This document shows, piece by piece, positions 45,232 through 57,829 of a stretch of DNA of 64,000 bases; positions within the stretch are counted from its first letter, which is position 1, and each line of letters opens with the position of its first letter. Position numbers and translations under genes: made by a program. The stretch spans positions 14,032,001 to 14,096,000 of the forward strand of contig CM072343.1 in NCBI GenBank assembly GCA_036874045.1, read 5' to 3'. Under the pieces are notes generated by a model that made no database searches, had not been told where the DNA came from, and saw nothing but the letters and a program-made list of their open reading frames with translations. The DNA is from Cymodocea nodosa (taxonomy: Eukaryota > Streptophyta > Magnoliopsida > Alismatales > Cymodoceaceae).

Positions 45232-46581
45232 ATGAGCACATGGATTCGTTCTCCTAGCACTAAACGATTAGTAAGAACACCTACACAGGATTATTCAACA
45301 TAGAGGCGTACTGAAATATTTTCTGAATTGGACTTTAACGAAATCGTTAGGGGTGTAGCTAACCTTTCTTCAAAAGAGAACGAAGATATGGCTGCTCTAG
45401 TAGAAAAACCATTAGGGGAAATTCTGTATCCTGAATTAGTTGATGAACTTTCATGTATTCAATTGCCAAACTTTGAGGGAGATAGGTTTGAATTGAAATC
45501 TAATTATATTAGTCAATTGCCATATTTTCATGGATTAGAAAGAGAGGATGCCTATTATTTCCTTAGAAAATTTAATGAAGTTTGTCAAATGATGAAAATG
45601 CCGAACATGAGTATTAATGCTATTAAACTTAGATATATCCCTTTTGCTTTAAAAAACATAGCTAAGAGATGGTTATATACTCTATCGCCTGATTCAATTT
45701 CTACATGGACTGAATTTTGCTTTGTTTTTCTAGAAAAATATTATCCAACTCATCAAACGATTAAAGAGAAAAAGGAAATATTAATGTGTAGCCAAAAACA
45801 GGGAGAATCATTTTGGAAATATTTTGAAAGATTTAAAGATTTACTGACTTAATGTCCACATCATGCAATGAGTAAAGCACAATTAATAGGTATAATTTAT
45901 GAAGGCATAGATGTTTCAATGAAATCTTTATTAAAATCTACTTGTCAGAATGGATTTTTAAAACTGTGTAGTGAAGAAGCATAAGCATACTTAGAAAACT
46001 TTGCAAAAAGAACTACATAGTGGGAAAACTCGGCTGAAGCTATTACAGATAAAAGAGTATTGCCAAGGGAAATGTATGAAATAGATTCAAGCACTATGCT
46101 TGAAGTTAAATTAACTGAATTAATAAAGAAAATAGAAGAGTTATCATTAAATCAGAAGCTAGCAGAAAAGAATGCAAATGTTAATGACTTAGATATTATT
46201 TATGCTAGAAACCAGAAAGATAACTTTGGAAATTCTTATAACCCTAATTGGAGAAATCACCCTAATCTATCTTGGAGAAACAATAATTTCCAAGGAGGAG
46301 AAAATATAAATGACAAAAATATAAGTTATGAAGCATTAATTGAATAAGGATCTAGAATAGAAAAATTAGAAAAGATAATTCAACAATTAAATAATTGTCT
46401 AGATCTTGTATTTAGAAACACTTCCATTCAAAATCAAAATATGAATAGAAATATACCCCCTAAATAGAAGGAATCAATGGAAGTTAGACCTACTGGAGGA
46501 TTGCCAATGCAAGCAATACCTAACCTTGTCAACAGGACTGTTAATGAAATTGATACCTCCTATGGGAGGGAAGTTGAATGA
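45232..46581 (+). pseudogene. gag: G4 gag capsid-type gene downstream of pol (broken)
   Basis: Same protein as G2 gag: LPNFEGDRFELKSNYISQL, EDAYYFLRKFNEVCQMMK, AKRWLYTLSPDSISTWTEF, FWKYFERFKDLLT, then NPNWRNHPNLSWRNNN and GGLPMQAIPNLVNRTVNE. It again lacks a zinc knuckle. Broken, with few interruptions. It confirms that gag belongs at this 3' place in the family. Confidence 0.8.
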
Positions 46582-46801
46582 AGTAGTATAACTAAAGTAA
46601 CTATGTATAATATAGTAAATAGAAAAATATAAAAAGAAAAAAATGTGTGAGTTTAATTATAGTTAGTAATATCGTAGAGTTATTACTTAACTCAACGAAC
46701 TTAGTCCGTTGAGTTATGACCTAACTCCACGAGGGTAAGTAAGTAGCTATGTTGATTTTGTCTTTGTTAATTTTTGTTTATGTTATAAAGAATCACAATT
46801 G

Positions 46802-47941
46802 ATGGAATTGATGAAATTACCATTGGATGCACTAAGAGAAGTACTGAGTAACCTATTAGCTAAAGATTTGTGCAAATTGTGTTGTGTATCGAAGGAAATT
46901 AAAGACTGTGTTAGAGAAAAATATTTTCATGGACTACAAGCTACAAAAATGACTAATATTAGAGATAGATTTTTATGGAAGTCATTTAATCGTAGTTCAA
47001 TTAGCTATGAATATCTGAATATGGAAGAAACTGCTGGAATTCCACCCAATACATTAAAAGGAATAGATCATATTATGGGGATAGACAAATGATTAATTAT
47101 ATACAGAACCAAACCAAGGTATGCAATTTTGTTACCTAATATTTTGATTAGAAATCCTACCATAAGAGAATAATGGAATATAGGATGGCCTAATAGATAT
47201 GAAGTACCAACTAAAAATTGTGGGTCAGCTTTAACATTTTCTGATAAAAATTCGACCATTCCTGAAAAATTGTATTATTGGAGACCAATTGGAAAGTGGG
47301 ATGAAGATTTATGCTTAAGTGTGTATAATTTTCTAAATAGATCTTGGACTGAAAATACCTTGATATATCTAGGACAGAAAACATTAATTAACAACATACA
47401 TATCATACTTGATGGATATATATATCTAGTCACAGATATATCAGTTGCATTTAGATCTGATTTATACATAGTAAGCATAGATAGTTATGATAATGACTTT
47501 ATAGAAATATTACCTATACCGAGTGATATAGCTAAACCACCGTCTTTCGAATATGATAAAATTCAATTAAGAATGTGGTATAATGAATATGATGATCCTA
47601 CTTTATGTCTGATAAGATGGTGGGATGAATTGAGGAAATTTCAAATATAGATTATGAAAGACCTAAATGAATGGAAGTGGGAAGAGGAATATATTGAAAT
47701 ATATGTAGAAATAGAAATAGGTACATTATCTTAGAATAAAAGAGGATCCCTTTCTGCATTTCAATTCATTAATGGAAATGCACTTATATTTAGTATTAAT
47801 AACATACTGTAAGTTTACAAGTTAAAAAGGAAAATAGACTACATTAAAATAGAATTAATAGCAAGAAGGATTATGCCTAAAAAGTTTGCTTGGACTGACA
47901 TGTTTATTCCGTTTGTTACTACTTTTCAATCATGTTCTTAA
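46802..47941 (+). pseudogene. F-box gene copy in G4 (broken)
   Basis: It starts MELMKLPLDALREVLSNLLA, then KDLCKLCCVSKEIKDCVREK. The F-box-associated part is recognisable to the end (IPEKLYYWRPIGKWDEDLCL, DGYIYLVTDISVAFRSDLYI, WYNEYDDPTLCLIRWWDE, KFAWTDMFIPFVTTFQSC). It is full length against the G3 copy but broken. Confidence 0.8.
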
Positions 47942-49750
47942 AGTGTGATTCTATGTTTTTCATGTTATGTGAATTCTGCATTTATTTTTAGAAAAAGAAA
48001 AGAAAAATTTTAGTTTTAGTTTTATTTTATAAAAAAAAAACAACATATCAATCTAGTTTGTTGGTATTTGTTCTGGGAAACCAACTAGCTTACTTGTGAG
48101 CCACCAAAGGCATAGGAGCTTGGGTTCCACACAAGACATTGATTTAGCAATTTATGTTTTGTTATTTTGTTATATATTCTGCTTTTATTTGTAAATGAAA
48201 AGTTTTTCAGAATCAAAAATCAAAAGATATTGAAAGAAATACAAAAGAACAAGGTATGTAAATGATTACTTATCCAGAATTTAGGTTTAAACTCAGTTCG
48301 TGGAGTTATTCATTAACTCAACGAATTAAGTTCGTTGAGTTAGGTGCTAAGTTAATGAAACAATATTCCTACCTGCTAACATTTACTAAATTTACTGTAA
48401 AATCTTTTACATTGAGGACAATGCAATATGTAGGTATAGGGGGGAGGTAATTAGATTAACAACCATGTAATTTTGTTAATTAGAGGAATTAGAATGGTAC
48501 TGCAAAAGTTCTATGGAAATTGAAAATTTTTTATGAATTTGCTGTAACTATCCGATAATTGAGACTGTAAAATTTTTAAAAAACTATAACTGCTTGAATG
48601 TTATATTTATAATCTTATATATAAGATGCTACAAAATTTTACTATTCATACAAATCTAGAGATAGTATCTTATGTTTTTGCTGAATTTTATGAATTTAAC
48701 AGTTTCACGATTTTAAAAAGAAATCAGAATGCTTAACTAAAACTCAGTAAATTATCTGAAATCCTAAAAGAGCTGAAATGTTGATTTTTGGATTGAATGA
48801 AATACATATGATCAAGGATACATTTAATTTGATTGATTAAGCTTGTAGAATGATTTATATGTAGATCTTATTAAACTATAGAAAAAGTATGAGCTTATTG
48901 ATATGGATTCATACTTTCAATAAATAATGGAAGTAGGATTATACGAGATTTGTGTTTTATTGCATCTGTATTAATGAAATACGTATATATATTGTGTTGA
49001 AAAGAAGAAAAAAAGAGAAAAAAAGAGAGAAAAACTTTGAGAGTTTATTGACTTGTTTGATCATGAGCCTTTTGTACTTGAGCAGATAGGTATGTAAGGA
49101 TTATTGACCTGAAAAATGACTCTTTAAATTTGGCAACTTAAGATCCTGATCAAATCTGGGATTGTTGATTGAAAGTTCGATATATGGGTACACTAGAAAT
49201 CTCTTGTATGATTCAATCTTTTCAAATTAACTTTTAAAGTACAAATATGCATATACTGTTCTGAAAAGATAAAAGTGTTTTGTGAAATACAGATATCTTT
49301 TGAATCGAGTATATTTTCTGTTATCTAAGATTGCTGAAGTATAAATCTAGATTAGACTTTTGAAGTTATTTATCTGAGATACAATTCTTTATTCTACTTG
49401 TTTTAATCATATTGAATTGGATTGTGTTTTGATTCGTATGTAGTTGAAATTTATTGGAAATCATATTAGAAAATTCAGGATAACAAATGTTTGAAAAGAA
49501 GAAAAAATGATGATATAATTAACACCTATATGATGTTGATATATTTTATATGTAATTTACATATGCTTTAAATATATTTGTAGGTTGAAAAGGAGAAAAC
49601 AAAGTTAAAACAAATTACTGAAAAATACAGAATATCTATATAGTAATCTAATTTATGTATTCTGAAGAAAAAACAAAATGAAGAATTAATTCTAGCACTA
49701 TAGAAAGACCAACTAGTTAGATCTTAGTTTGCTAAGGGACTAGCAAAATT
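47942..49750 (+). other. G4 3' region after the F-box
   Basis: No gene seen. It contains GAGCCACCAAAGGCATAGGAG (48098; also in G3), then CATTGAGGACAATG (48410-48423) and GGTATAGGGGGGAGG (48432-48446). From about 48640 to 49700 it resembles the post-pol non-coding stretch of the Ty1 elements S1 and S3 read in element direction. Confidence 0.7.
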
Positions 49751-49765
49751 TAAGTATGGGGGAAT
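49751..49765 (+). other. Polypurine tract of G4
   Basis: TAAGTATGGGGGAAT lies immediately before the 3' LTR start TGTTTAG. Confidence 0.7.
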
Positions 49766-51769
49766 TGTTTAGAATGAAAAAGTGCAAAATATTAAGGGTT
49801 AAATGATGGTTAATTGCATAATATTTAGCTTATCATATAAGAATTAAGCCATTATGTTATAATTGCACTATTATATGCGTTAATGAAAGAATCTACATAA
49901 TTTCAGGGAATTAATGATTAATTAAGTATATTTTTGAACTGTCGGTGAATTGCAGGCTGTGAAATTCTTAAGTATCTGATTTTTCTGTTGTTTCGGAGAG
50001 TTATGTTTAATGTACCGGATAGTTATGTTTTAAATGCTTAAAGAATATTTTATTATTTCCTGAAGTACACATGTTGAAACTGTAATGCTTGACTTAAATT
50101 ATCTTTCAGAAGGTTAGGTGGTAACTATTTGAAATGCATCTGGGCATCGGATATTTAAGGTTGTAAGTAGCCGAAATATCTGAACTCGTATAGTTAAGTT
50201 ATTTGCACATGTGTTTTTAATGTTTTAAGTTGTCACGTGTTTTCCATGTGCGTTCGATAATGAAAATCGAAGAGTTAGATAATTGTTCGAGTTTTTATAC
50301 ACATGGATAGATAACTGTTCGAGTTTTATAAAATGAATAACGAACAGATAAGTTTTTACGTTTAGTCATGTATTTTGCAAGTACAAAAACTCGAAGAGTT
50401 ACGGATAAGTGTTCGAGTTTTTACAGGACTTAAAGGATAAGTGTTCGACTAAAACGAAGATTAATATGCCAAAGCAATTGCAGAAATAGGACATTTGAAG
50501 GAAAACCACGATTTCACGTATCATGTAGGAATTCATTCATGGAATAAAGAAGAAATCACCATCATTGATATAAATGAAGAAAATCCAACTAATCATCTAA
50601 GCAAGAGTAGTTACTACTGTAAGAAATATAAAAGACAAAGAAAAATTGTGTGTATAGTAGTGGAGAATCGCACTAACTACAAGCAGCGTCAGAAGTTCCT
50701 TGAAGCTCCACACCACCACCAAAATCACCAACCATCGGAGGTCTATGAGAATACTTTCTTGATGTTGGGTCGATTCTGAGCCAAACATGGTGCCTGACAA
50801 CCACTATGAGGAGTGATCGCGTCGCGGGAAGGGAAGCTATTTTCACCAAGCAGTGACTCATATCTCAGGAGATCATAAAGCTTATAGCCTTGGTTTTGGG
50901 TTGATGCTAGTATGTTGAAGAGGAGATCATCTTGTAATTTTGGACTCGCGATTCTATAGGGAGAGGAGGCAAGATTGTAAGTGATTAAGTTTTCAGTGGT
51001 GTAATCACGTCGCATGTAGTGATGGAAGCATTTACTATTGATAGAAATTTTTACATTTCACCTTTCATTCATCTTCAGGAACATATCAAAACAAAAATAC
51101 CAAAAACAATAAATTATCTGTGTTTACGTTTAATATTAAAGTGTTGTATTGTTTGTTTTGTATCATGAGTAATGTTATCATTGTTAGTATTGTGAATGTG
51201 TTATGTTTGTTTGATTTAGAAAATAGAAAATAGTTTTATAGTTTACTGAAATTGATTCGTTCCAGATACTTAAAGATTTTAATAGTTACTATTTGAAATA
51301 TCTGAATGTTAGTAGTGCTTAATGATAAATCTAATATTAACTAACATTAAAGAGCTTAATTGATGTTATTTACAATCTGTGGAACTACCCAATGGTTGCC
51401 TGAATTCCTTTGTAATTAACAATATTCAACTGGAAAAATTAGGCTCGTAGAGTTAACTTAAGTCCACAAAGTTAGTTCGTTAAGTTAGCCATAACTCCAC
51501 GAACTAAGTCCGTTGTGTTAATTGTAACTCAACTGAGTGCTTACTGAACACATTTATACTCCAATATAAAAATCGAAATAGTACACAATTCTTACTCAAT
51601 CTCTATGGGATCAACCTGTACTTGCACAAAAATACAATATGCATTGTGCACTTGCAGTTAAAAATACAAATTAGAATTGATATCTAATTTGTGTGAAAGG
51701 TTGTTTGTTTACTTCTAAAAGAAATTACTGATATAAGCAAGTTTAAGATTTAACTTTTCATACCAAACA
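49766..51769 (+). repeat. G4 3' LTR (2004 bp)
   Basis: It runs TGTTTAGAATG to ATACCAAACA, with TGTTT/AAACA ends. TATA box TATAAAAG at 50627-50634. U3 carries TCGAAGAGTTA / TGTTCGAG units (50230-50460). Its nearest relative in the window is the inverted LTR at 52051-54057. Confidence 0.88.
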
Positions 51770-52050
51770 AGTTTTCTAAGAAGCTATTGTAGATGATGCT
51801 ATTGTAGCATTACTTAAGATTGAAGGTCTTTCTACAACTAAACAATATCAAGCTATTGAGTTATTCCAAAAGCTAAAATTATGTAAATTATTCTTAACTC
51901 TATTGAAATAAATGTGCTATGGATGCTAAGGTTTAGAATGGGAGCATGTAGTTAGAATGGATGAAATCTTTATGGAATTCTACCTTTTTGTTTGGAATTG
52001 AATTCTATTTGTGGAATCTTTATGAAGTCTTTATGAATTCTAAGAAAAAT
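51770..52050. other. 281-bp spacer between inverted LTRs
   Basis: An AT-rich stretch with no gene or recognised element part. It begins AGTTTTCTAAG, which resembles the first bases inside an LTR of this family, so it may be a remnant and not host DNA. Confidence 0.5.
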
Positions 52051-54057
52051 TGTTTGGTGTGAAAAGTTAAATCTTAAACTTGCTTATATCAGTAATTTCT
52101 TTTAGAAGTAAACAAACAACCTTTCACACAAATTAGATATTAATTCCAATTTGTATTTTTAACTACAAGAGCACAATGTATATTGTATTTTTGTACAAGT
52201 ACAGGTCAATCCCATAAAGATTGAGTAAGAATTGTATACTGTTCTGATTTTTATATTGAAGTATAAATGTGTTCAGTAAGTACTCTATTGAGTTACAGTT
52301 AACGCAATGGACTTAGTTCGTGGAGTTATGGCTAACTCAACAGACTAACCTCGTGGACTTAAGTTAACTCCACAAGCCTAATTTTTCTAGTTGAATATTG
52401 TTAATTATAGAGGAATTTGGCCAACCATTGGGCGGTTCCACAAATTGTAAATAACATCAATTAAGCTCTTTAATGTTAGTTAATATTAGATTTATCATTA
52501 AGCACTACTAACATTCAGATATTTCAAACAGTAACCATTAAAATCTTTAAGTATTTGAAATGAATCAATTTCAATAAACTGTAAAATTATTTTCTATTTT
52601 CTAAATCAAGCAAACATAACACATTCACAATACTGACAATGATAACATTACTCACGATACAAAACAAACAATACAACACTTTAATACTAAACGTAAACAC
52701 CGATAATTTGTTGTTTTTGGTATTTTTGTTTTGATATGTTCCTGAAGATGAATGAAAGGTGAAATGTAAAAATCTCTATCGACAGTAAATTCTTCCGTCA
52801 CTACATGTGACGCGATTACACTATTGAAAACTTAATCACTTACAATCTCGCCTCCTTTCCCTATAGAATCGCAAGTCCAAAATTGCAAGACGATCTCCTC
52901 TTCAGCATACTGGCATCAACCTGAAACCAAGGCTAGAAGTTTTACGATCTCCTGAGATATGAGTCGGTGCTTGGTGAAAATGGCTTCTCTTCCCACGACG
53001 CGATCACTCCTCACAATGGTTGTCAGGCACCATGTTTGGCTCGGAATCGACCCGACATCAGGAAAATATTCTCACAAACCTCCGATGGTTGGTGATTTTG
53101 GTGGTGGTGTAGAGCTTCAGGGAACTTCTGATGCTGCCTGCAATTAGCACGATTCTCCACTACTGCACACACAATTTTTCTTCGTCTTTTATATTTCTTA
53201 CAGTAGTAACTACTCCTACTTAGATGATCGATTGGATTTCCTTCATTCATATCAACGATGGTGATTTCTTCTTCATTCCATGAATGAATTCCTATGTGAT
53301 ACGTGCAATCATAGTTTTCCTTCAAATGTCCTGTTTCTACAACTGCTACATATGCATATTAGTCTTCATTTTAGTCGAACACTTATCCTTTAGGTCCTAT
53401 AAAAACTCGAATACTTATCTATAACTCTTCGAGTTTTTGTACCTGCAAAATACATGACTAAACATAGAAAATTTATCTGTTCATTAGTCATTTTATAAAA
53501 CTCAAACAGTTTTCTATCCATGCGTATAAACACTCGAACAGTTATCTAACTCTTCAATTTTCATTAACGAACGCACATGGAAAACACGTGACAACTTAAA
53601 ACATTAAAACACACGTGCAAATAACTCAACTATACAAGTTCAGATATTTCGACTAGTTACAACCTTAACTATCCGATGCCTAGATGCATTTCAGATAGTT
53701 ACCACCTAACCTTCCGAAAGATAACTTAAGTCAAGCATTACAATTTCAACACGTGTACTTCAGGAAATAATAAAATATTCTTTAAGCATTTAAAACATAA
53801 ATGTCCGGTACATTAAACAAAACTCTCCAAAACAACAAAAAATTCAAATACTTAAGAATTTCATAGCCTGTAATTCACCGACAATTCAGAAATGTACTTA
53901 ATTAATCATTAATTCCTCAAAATTATGTAGATTCTTTCATTAACACATATAACAATGTAATTATAACATAATGGCTTAATTCTTATATGATAAGTTAAAT
54001 ATTATGCAATTAACCATCATTTAACCCTTAAAATTATGCAGTTTTTCATTCTAAACA
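52051..54057 (-). repeat. Athila-like LTR, inverted partner of the G4 3' LTR
   Basis: It runs (minus) TGTTTAGAATG at 54057 to CACCAAACA at 52051. It is about 95 percent like 49766-51769 in the stretches I compared, including TCGAGTTTTT units absent from the G1 and G3 LTRs. Confidence 0.85.
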
Positions 54058-54735
54058 GTTGTCTAGATGTTCTTGCTATTTAGCCTCTAGAAGCTGAATT
54101 TCTTCTACAAGTTCCTTCTGAAGTTGTTTAACATCATTATCTACATAGATTTCAGCAGTACTTTCAAACTAAAACTCTAACTACTATTCATCTACACTTT
54201 CTCTATGCTTGTACATCTTGGATTCAATGAAGGTGACATCTTTTGCAAGGATTATTTTCTTGGTTTCTTCTACCCAAAATCTGTAACCCAAATAATCCTT
54301 ACCATAGCCAATGAAATAACACTTCTGTGATTTTGAATCCAACTTGTTCCTTTTGTCACTACTTAAGTGGACAAATGACTTGGATCCAAAGACCTTCAAG
54401 TGAGCATAGTTGACCTCTTTCCTAGTCGACAATTTTTTAGGGTTTTTAAGCCCTATTGGAACAGATGGTACTCTATTTATTAGATAAGCAACTGTATTGA
54501 CAACTTCTACCCAGAATGTTTTAGGAAAACTTGCATGTAGTCTCATGCATCTTGCATGTTCATTCAAGGTCCTATTCATTCTTTCAGCAACTCCATTTTG
54601 TTGTGGAGTTCTAGCTATAGTCCTCTGCCTTCTTATTCCTTACTCTTCATAGTAAATTTTAAATTCTTAGTTGTCATGTTCTCCTCCATTATCTGATGTT
54701 CAGGTTGCTTTAGGTGGCACTAGAGAACTTGTATT
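54058..54735 (-). pseudogene. pol: Ty1/copia integrase C-terminal fragment (third Ty1 family)
   Basis: The minus strand shows QQNGVAERMNRTLNEHARCM, FWVEVVNTVAYLINRVP, LKVFGSKSFVHLSSDKRNKL, KCYFIGYGKDYLGYRFW and KDVTFIESKMYK. It differs clearly from S and T1 integrases. Only this fragment is present. Confidence 0.8.
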
Positions 54736-54738
54736 GGT

Positions 54739-56581
54739 TCCCAGGCAACAACACTAAATAACTTGTATTTGTTAACCTCTATTTTAACTTAGTTAATTTG
54801 TCTTTATGCTTATCAGTAATTCCTTTTTAGAAGTAAACAAACAACCTTTCACACAAATCAAATATTAATTCCAATTTGTATTTTAACTGCAAGTGCACAG
54901 TGTATATTGTATTTGTGTGCAAGTACAGGTCGATCCCACAGAGAAATTGAGTAAGAATTGTGTATTGTTCCATTTTTTATAATATACTTAATGTGTTCAG
55001 TAATCCCTCCGTTGAGTTACAGTTAACACATTGGACTAATCTCGTGGACTTATGTTAACTCCATGAGCCTATCTTTTCAGTTTAATACTGCTATTTACAA
55101 AGGAATTCAACCAACCATTGGGCGGTTCCACAGATTTTAAATAACATCAATTGAGCTCTTTAATGCTAGTGAATATTAGATTTATCATTAAGCAATACTA
55201 ACATTCAACTATTTCAAACAGTAACCATTAAAATCTTTAAGTATCTAGAACAATCGATTTTTGTAAACTGTAATACTATTTTCTATTTTCTGAATCAAAC
55301 AAACACAAAACATTCACAATACTAATAATAATAACTTTAATCATAATACAATGCTTAAATACTAAATATAAACTCAGATAAGTTGTTGTTTTTGGTATTT
55401 TTGTTTTGAGATATTCATGAAAATGGGAGAAAGGTGAAATGTAAAAATCTCTATCGACAGTAAATACTTCCGTCACTACATGCTACACGATTACACTACT
55501 GAAAACTTAATCACTTACAATTCTACCTCCTCTTCCTATAGAATCGTGAGTCCAGAATTGCAAGATGATCTCCTCTTCAGCATACTGGCATCAACCCGAA
55601 ACCAAGGCTAGAAGCTTTACGATCTCTTGAGATATGAGTCGATGCTTAGTGAAAATGGCTTCCCTTCCTACGATGCGATCACTCCTCACAGTGGTTGTCA
55701 GGCACCATGTTTGGCTCGGAATCAACTCGACATCAAGAAAGTATCCTCACAGACCTTCGATGGGTGGTGATTATGGTAATGTTGGTGATGTTGGTGATGT
55801 TGGTGAATTGTTGGTGATGGTGTGGATGATTCAATGAACTTCCAATGCTACCTGCAGTTAGCGCGGTCCTCCACCTTTACACACACTACCACACACCGCC
55901 AACCACACCTTCTTCGTTTTTTCTCTTCTTCTATATTTCTTCAATAGTAACTACTTCTGCTTTAAATGATCGGTTAGATTTCCTTCATTTAGATCAATGA
56001 TGGTGATTTCTTCTCCCTTCCATGAGTGAATTCCTACGTGATACATGCAATCGTGGCCTTCCTTCGAATGTCCTATTTCTATAACCGCTATAGTGGCATA
56101 TTAGAAATTAAATGGTCCGTGGAGTTACAGATAACTCAACGGACGTACTTCGTTGATTTAACTATAAAACACGAGCAATAAAGAAATAAGCTACTAACAT
56201 AATGTGTTACCTTAGTGTGTATTCATGTAACTCAACAAGTATAGTTATGCTAACTTAACGAGTTAAACATTTGCATCTCACGTGATATACTAAAGCATTT
56301 AAATTCAACACATGCATAATTCTAACTTAACAAGTTCAAATATTTCAGACACTTACGAACCTAACTATCTGATGCCCAGATGCATTTCGGATAGTTAACA
56401 GATAACTTATCGAAAATCCACTTAAGTCATGCATTATGGTTTCAACACGTGTACTTCAAGAAATAATAAAATATTCTTTGAAACATAACTGTCTGGTACA
56501 TTAAACATAACTCTCTGAAATAACAGAAAATTCGGATACTTAAGAATTTCACAGCCTATAATTTACCAACAGTTCAGAAAT
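54739..56581 (-). repeat. G5 right LTR (54764-56581, cut by S3) with diverged primer site (54739-54756)
   Basis: The minus strand ends AACAAATACA at 54764, followed by TAGTGTTGTTGCCTGGGA, a worn Asp-type site. Between about 56205 and 56335 its U3 contains a block (ATGCTAACTTAACGAGTTAA, TCTCACGTGATA) that is otherwise typical of the Sirevirus-like LTRs, not of this family. Confidence 0.75.
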
Positions 56582-57306
56582 TGTAGGTTCGTATGGCTAC
56601 ACAAGAGGGGGGTGAATTGTGTTTTTAATATTTTCGAATATAATTGAAACTTTAAAACTCAAAAACAAGTCGAGACATTGTTTTCATAAAATCATTTTTA
56701 TTCAAGGTTTTAATTACAATATACAATTCAATTCTCCTCAGAAATTGTAGATGCAATTATATCTCGATACCATGTATCATCTAAACAATTTCATAACTAC
56801 AAATAGAGAAAACTAATTTGCGGAATTTAAAACATTTCTCCCTATTTGAGATCTTTCTTCTTCTTCTTCTTCTTTCTTCTTCAGCAATTCTTCAATGACG
56901 AATATCTTGTCTTTTTATGCTTCACTGAATTTGCTTTCTTCTGATACTTTAAATCTTCAGTGATGTAAATCTTACCTTTTTATGCTTCACTGAATTTTCT
57001 TCCACCTGAGAGCTTTTCCCCGAAGAGGTGTTCTTGATCCTTGAAAAGATTTTTCGTTTTGTGTGCAGGGATAATTTTATCAACGAGAATTCTATGCCTT
57101 TTATACTATATCTTCATTTTATGCATATCCTCCATGTTTAATCACTACTAGTTTTCCACTTCTCCACGTCTTTTCTTTTTCCTTCATCGAAATACACACG
57201 TTCTGACCCACGTTTATATTTCAAATTTTCTTTTCACAAGCAATAGTAATTGAGCAAATATGATTATTTTCATTCAGCATACATCATCAAAACAAAATAC
57301 TCAACA
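56582..57306 (-). repeat. S3 3' LTR, shortened (725 bp)
   Basis: It runs (minus) TGTTGAGTATTTTG at 57306 to GAACCTACA at 56582. Both ends match L1, but about 1.1 kb of the U3 middle is absent. The TATA box (57105-57098) and AATTCACCCCCC (about 56610) are kept. Confidence 0.85.
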
Positions 57307-57829
57307 ATCTCCCCCTTTTTGATGATGACAAAACCATATTAAATCAATTATGAAATATATTTAACTCAACTAAGCACCTTCGTTGGGTTAACTTTTCATT
57401 CAACAAATAAGTTTGTTGACTTAAGTTCACTTAAGCTTATTTCTATTGTTTGTGTAAATTTCAACTCTCAGAACTAAAACTTTCAGATGTCAATAAATAT
57501 ATAAGTATCATTTTGTCCCCCTTTCATTATATAATTTAATAACCATATAATTTTCTTTCAAATTACAATAACCATATAAATATCATCTCCCTTTATATTA
57601 TATGCAATTTCAATCATAATCATCTTTTTATAATATTTCTCCCCCTTTTTGTCATTAATCAAAAAGATAATTACAGAGAATATATATATAGTAAGGGATA
57701 TATTTACAACAATGCTTTCTGTAAACAATAATAAGAATAGAATGCATTTATAGAAACATATATTGTTCAATGAATCAAACTATGAATACAAACATTACAT
57801 TTTGTATTTAGAAACAAGCAAACAGAAAG
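57307..57829 (-). other. S3 polypurine tract and non-coding region
   Basis: The minus strand has CATCATCAAAAAGGGGGAGA directly before the LTR. A second run, AAAAAGGGGGAGAA, lies at 57650-57639. No gene seen. Confidence 0.65.

Larger units (their letters stand above)
33752..51769 (+). mobile_element. G4: Athila-like Ty3 element with both LTRs, holding L2 and T1
   Basis: Plus-strand order: truncated 5' LTR (split by L2), primer site, zinc-knuckle leader, a much reduced pol, palindromes, ORF3 (split by T1), non-coding with TATA, gag, F-box, 3' region, polypurine tract, 3' LTR. It is the only copy with the 3' gene block in front of a real polypurine tract and LTR, so it shows that ORF3, gag and F-box belong to the element. 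Over about 330 comparable bases the two LTRs differ by roughly 7 percent by eye, suggesting an age of a few million years at commonly used plant rates (inference). Broken in many places. Confidence 0.85.
52051..56581 (-). mobile_element. G5: Athila-like LTR pair around a Ty1 fragment
   Basis: Two minus-strand LTRs of the Athila-like family (52051-54057 and 54764-56581) enclose a primer site and about 680 bp that is not Ty3 but Ty1 integrase sequence. No polypurine tract precedes the left LTR. Either an element lost its interior around a nested Ty1, or two LTRs were brought together by recombination. The right LTR is cut by S3 at 56582. Confidence 0.65.

Noticed and set aside
52959-53147. Short frames (MSRCLVKMASLP type) present in every Athila-like LTR, also at 8030, 32471, 50673 and 55634.
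   Set aside because: They differ in frame, start and strand use between copies and lie in the transcribed LTR; conservation is explained by LTR homology, not coding.
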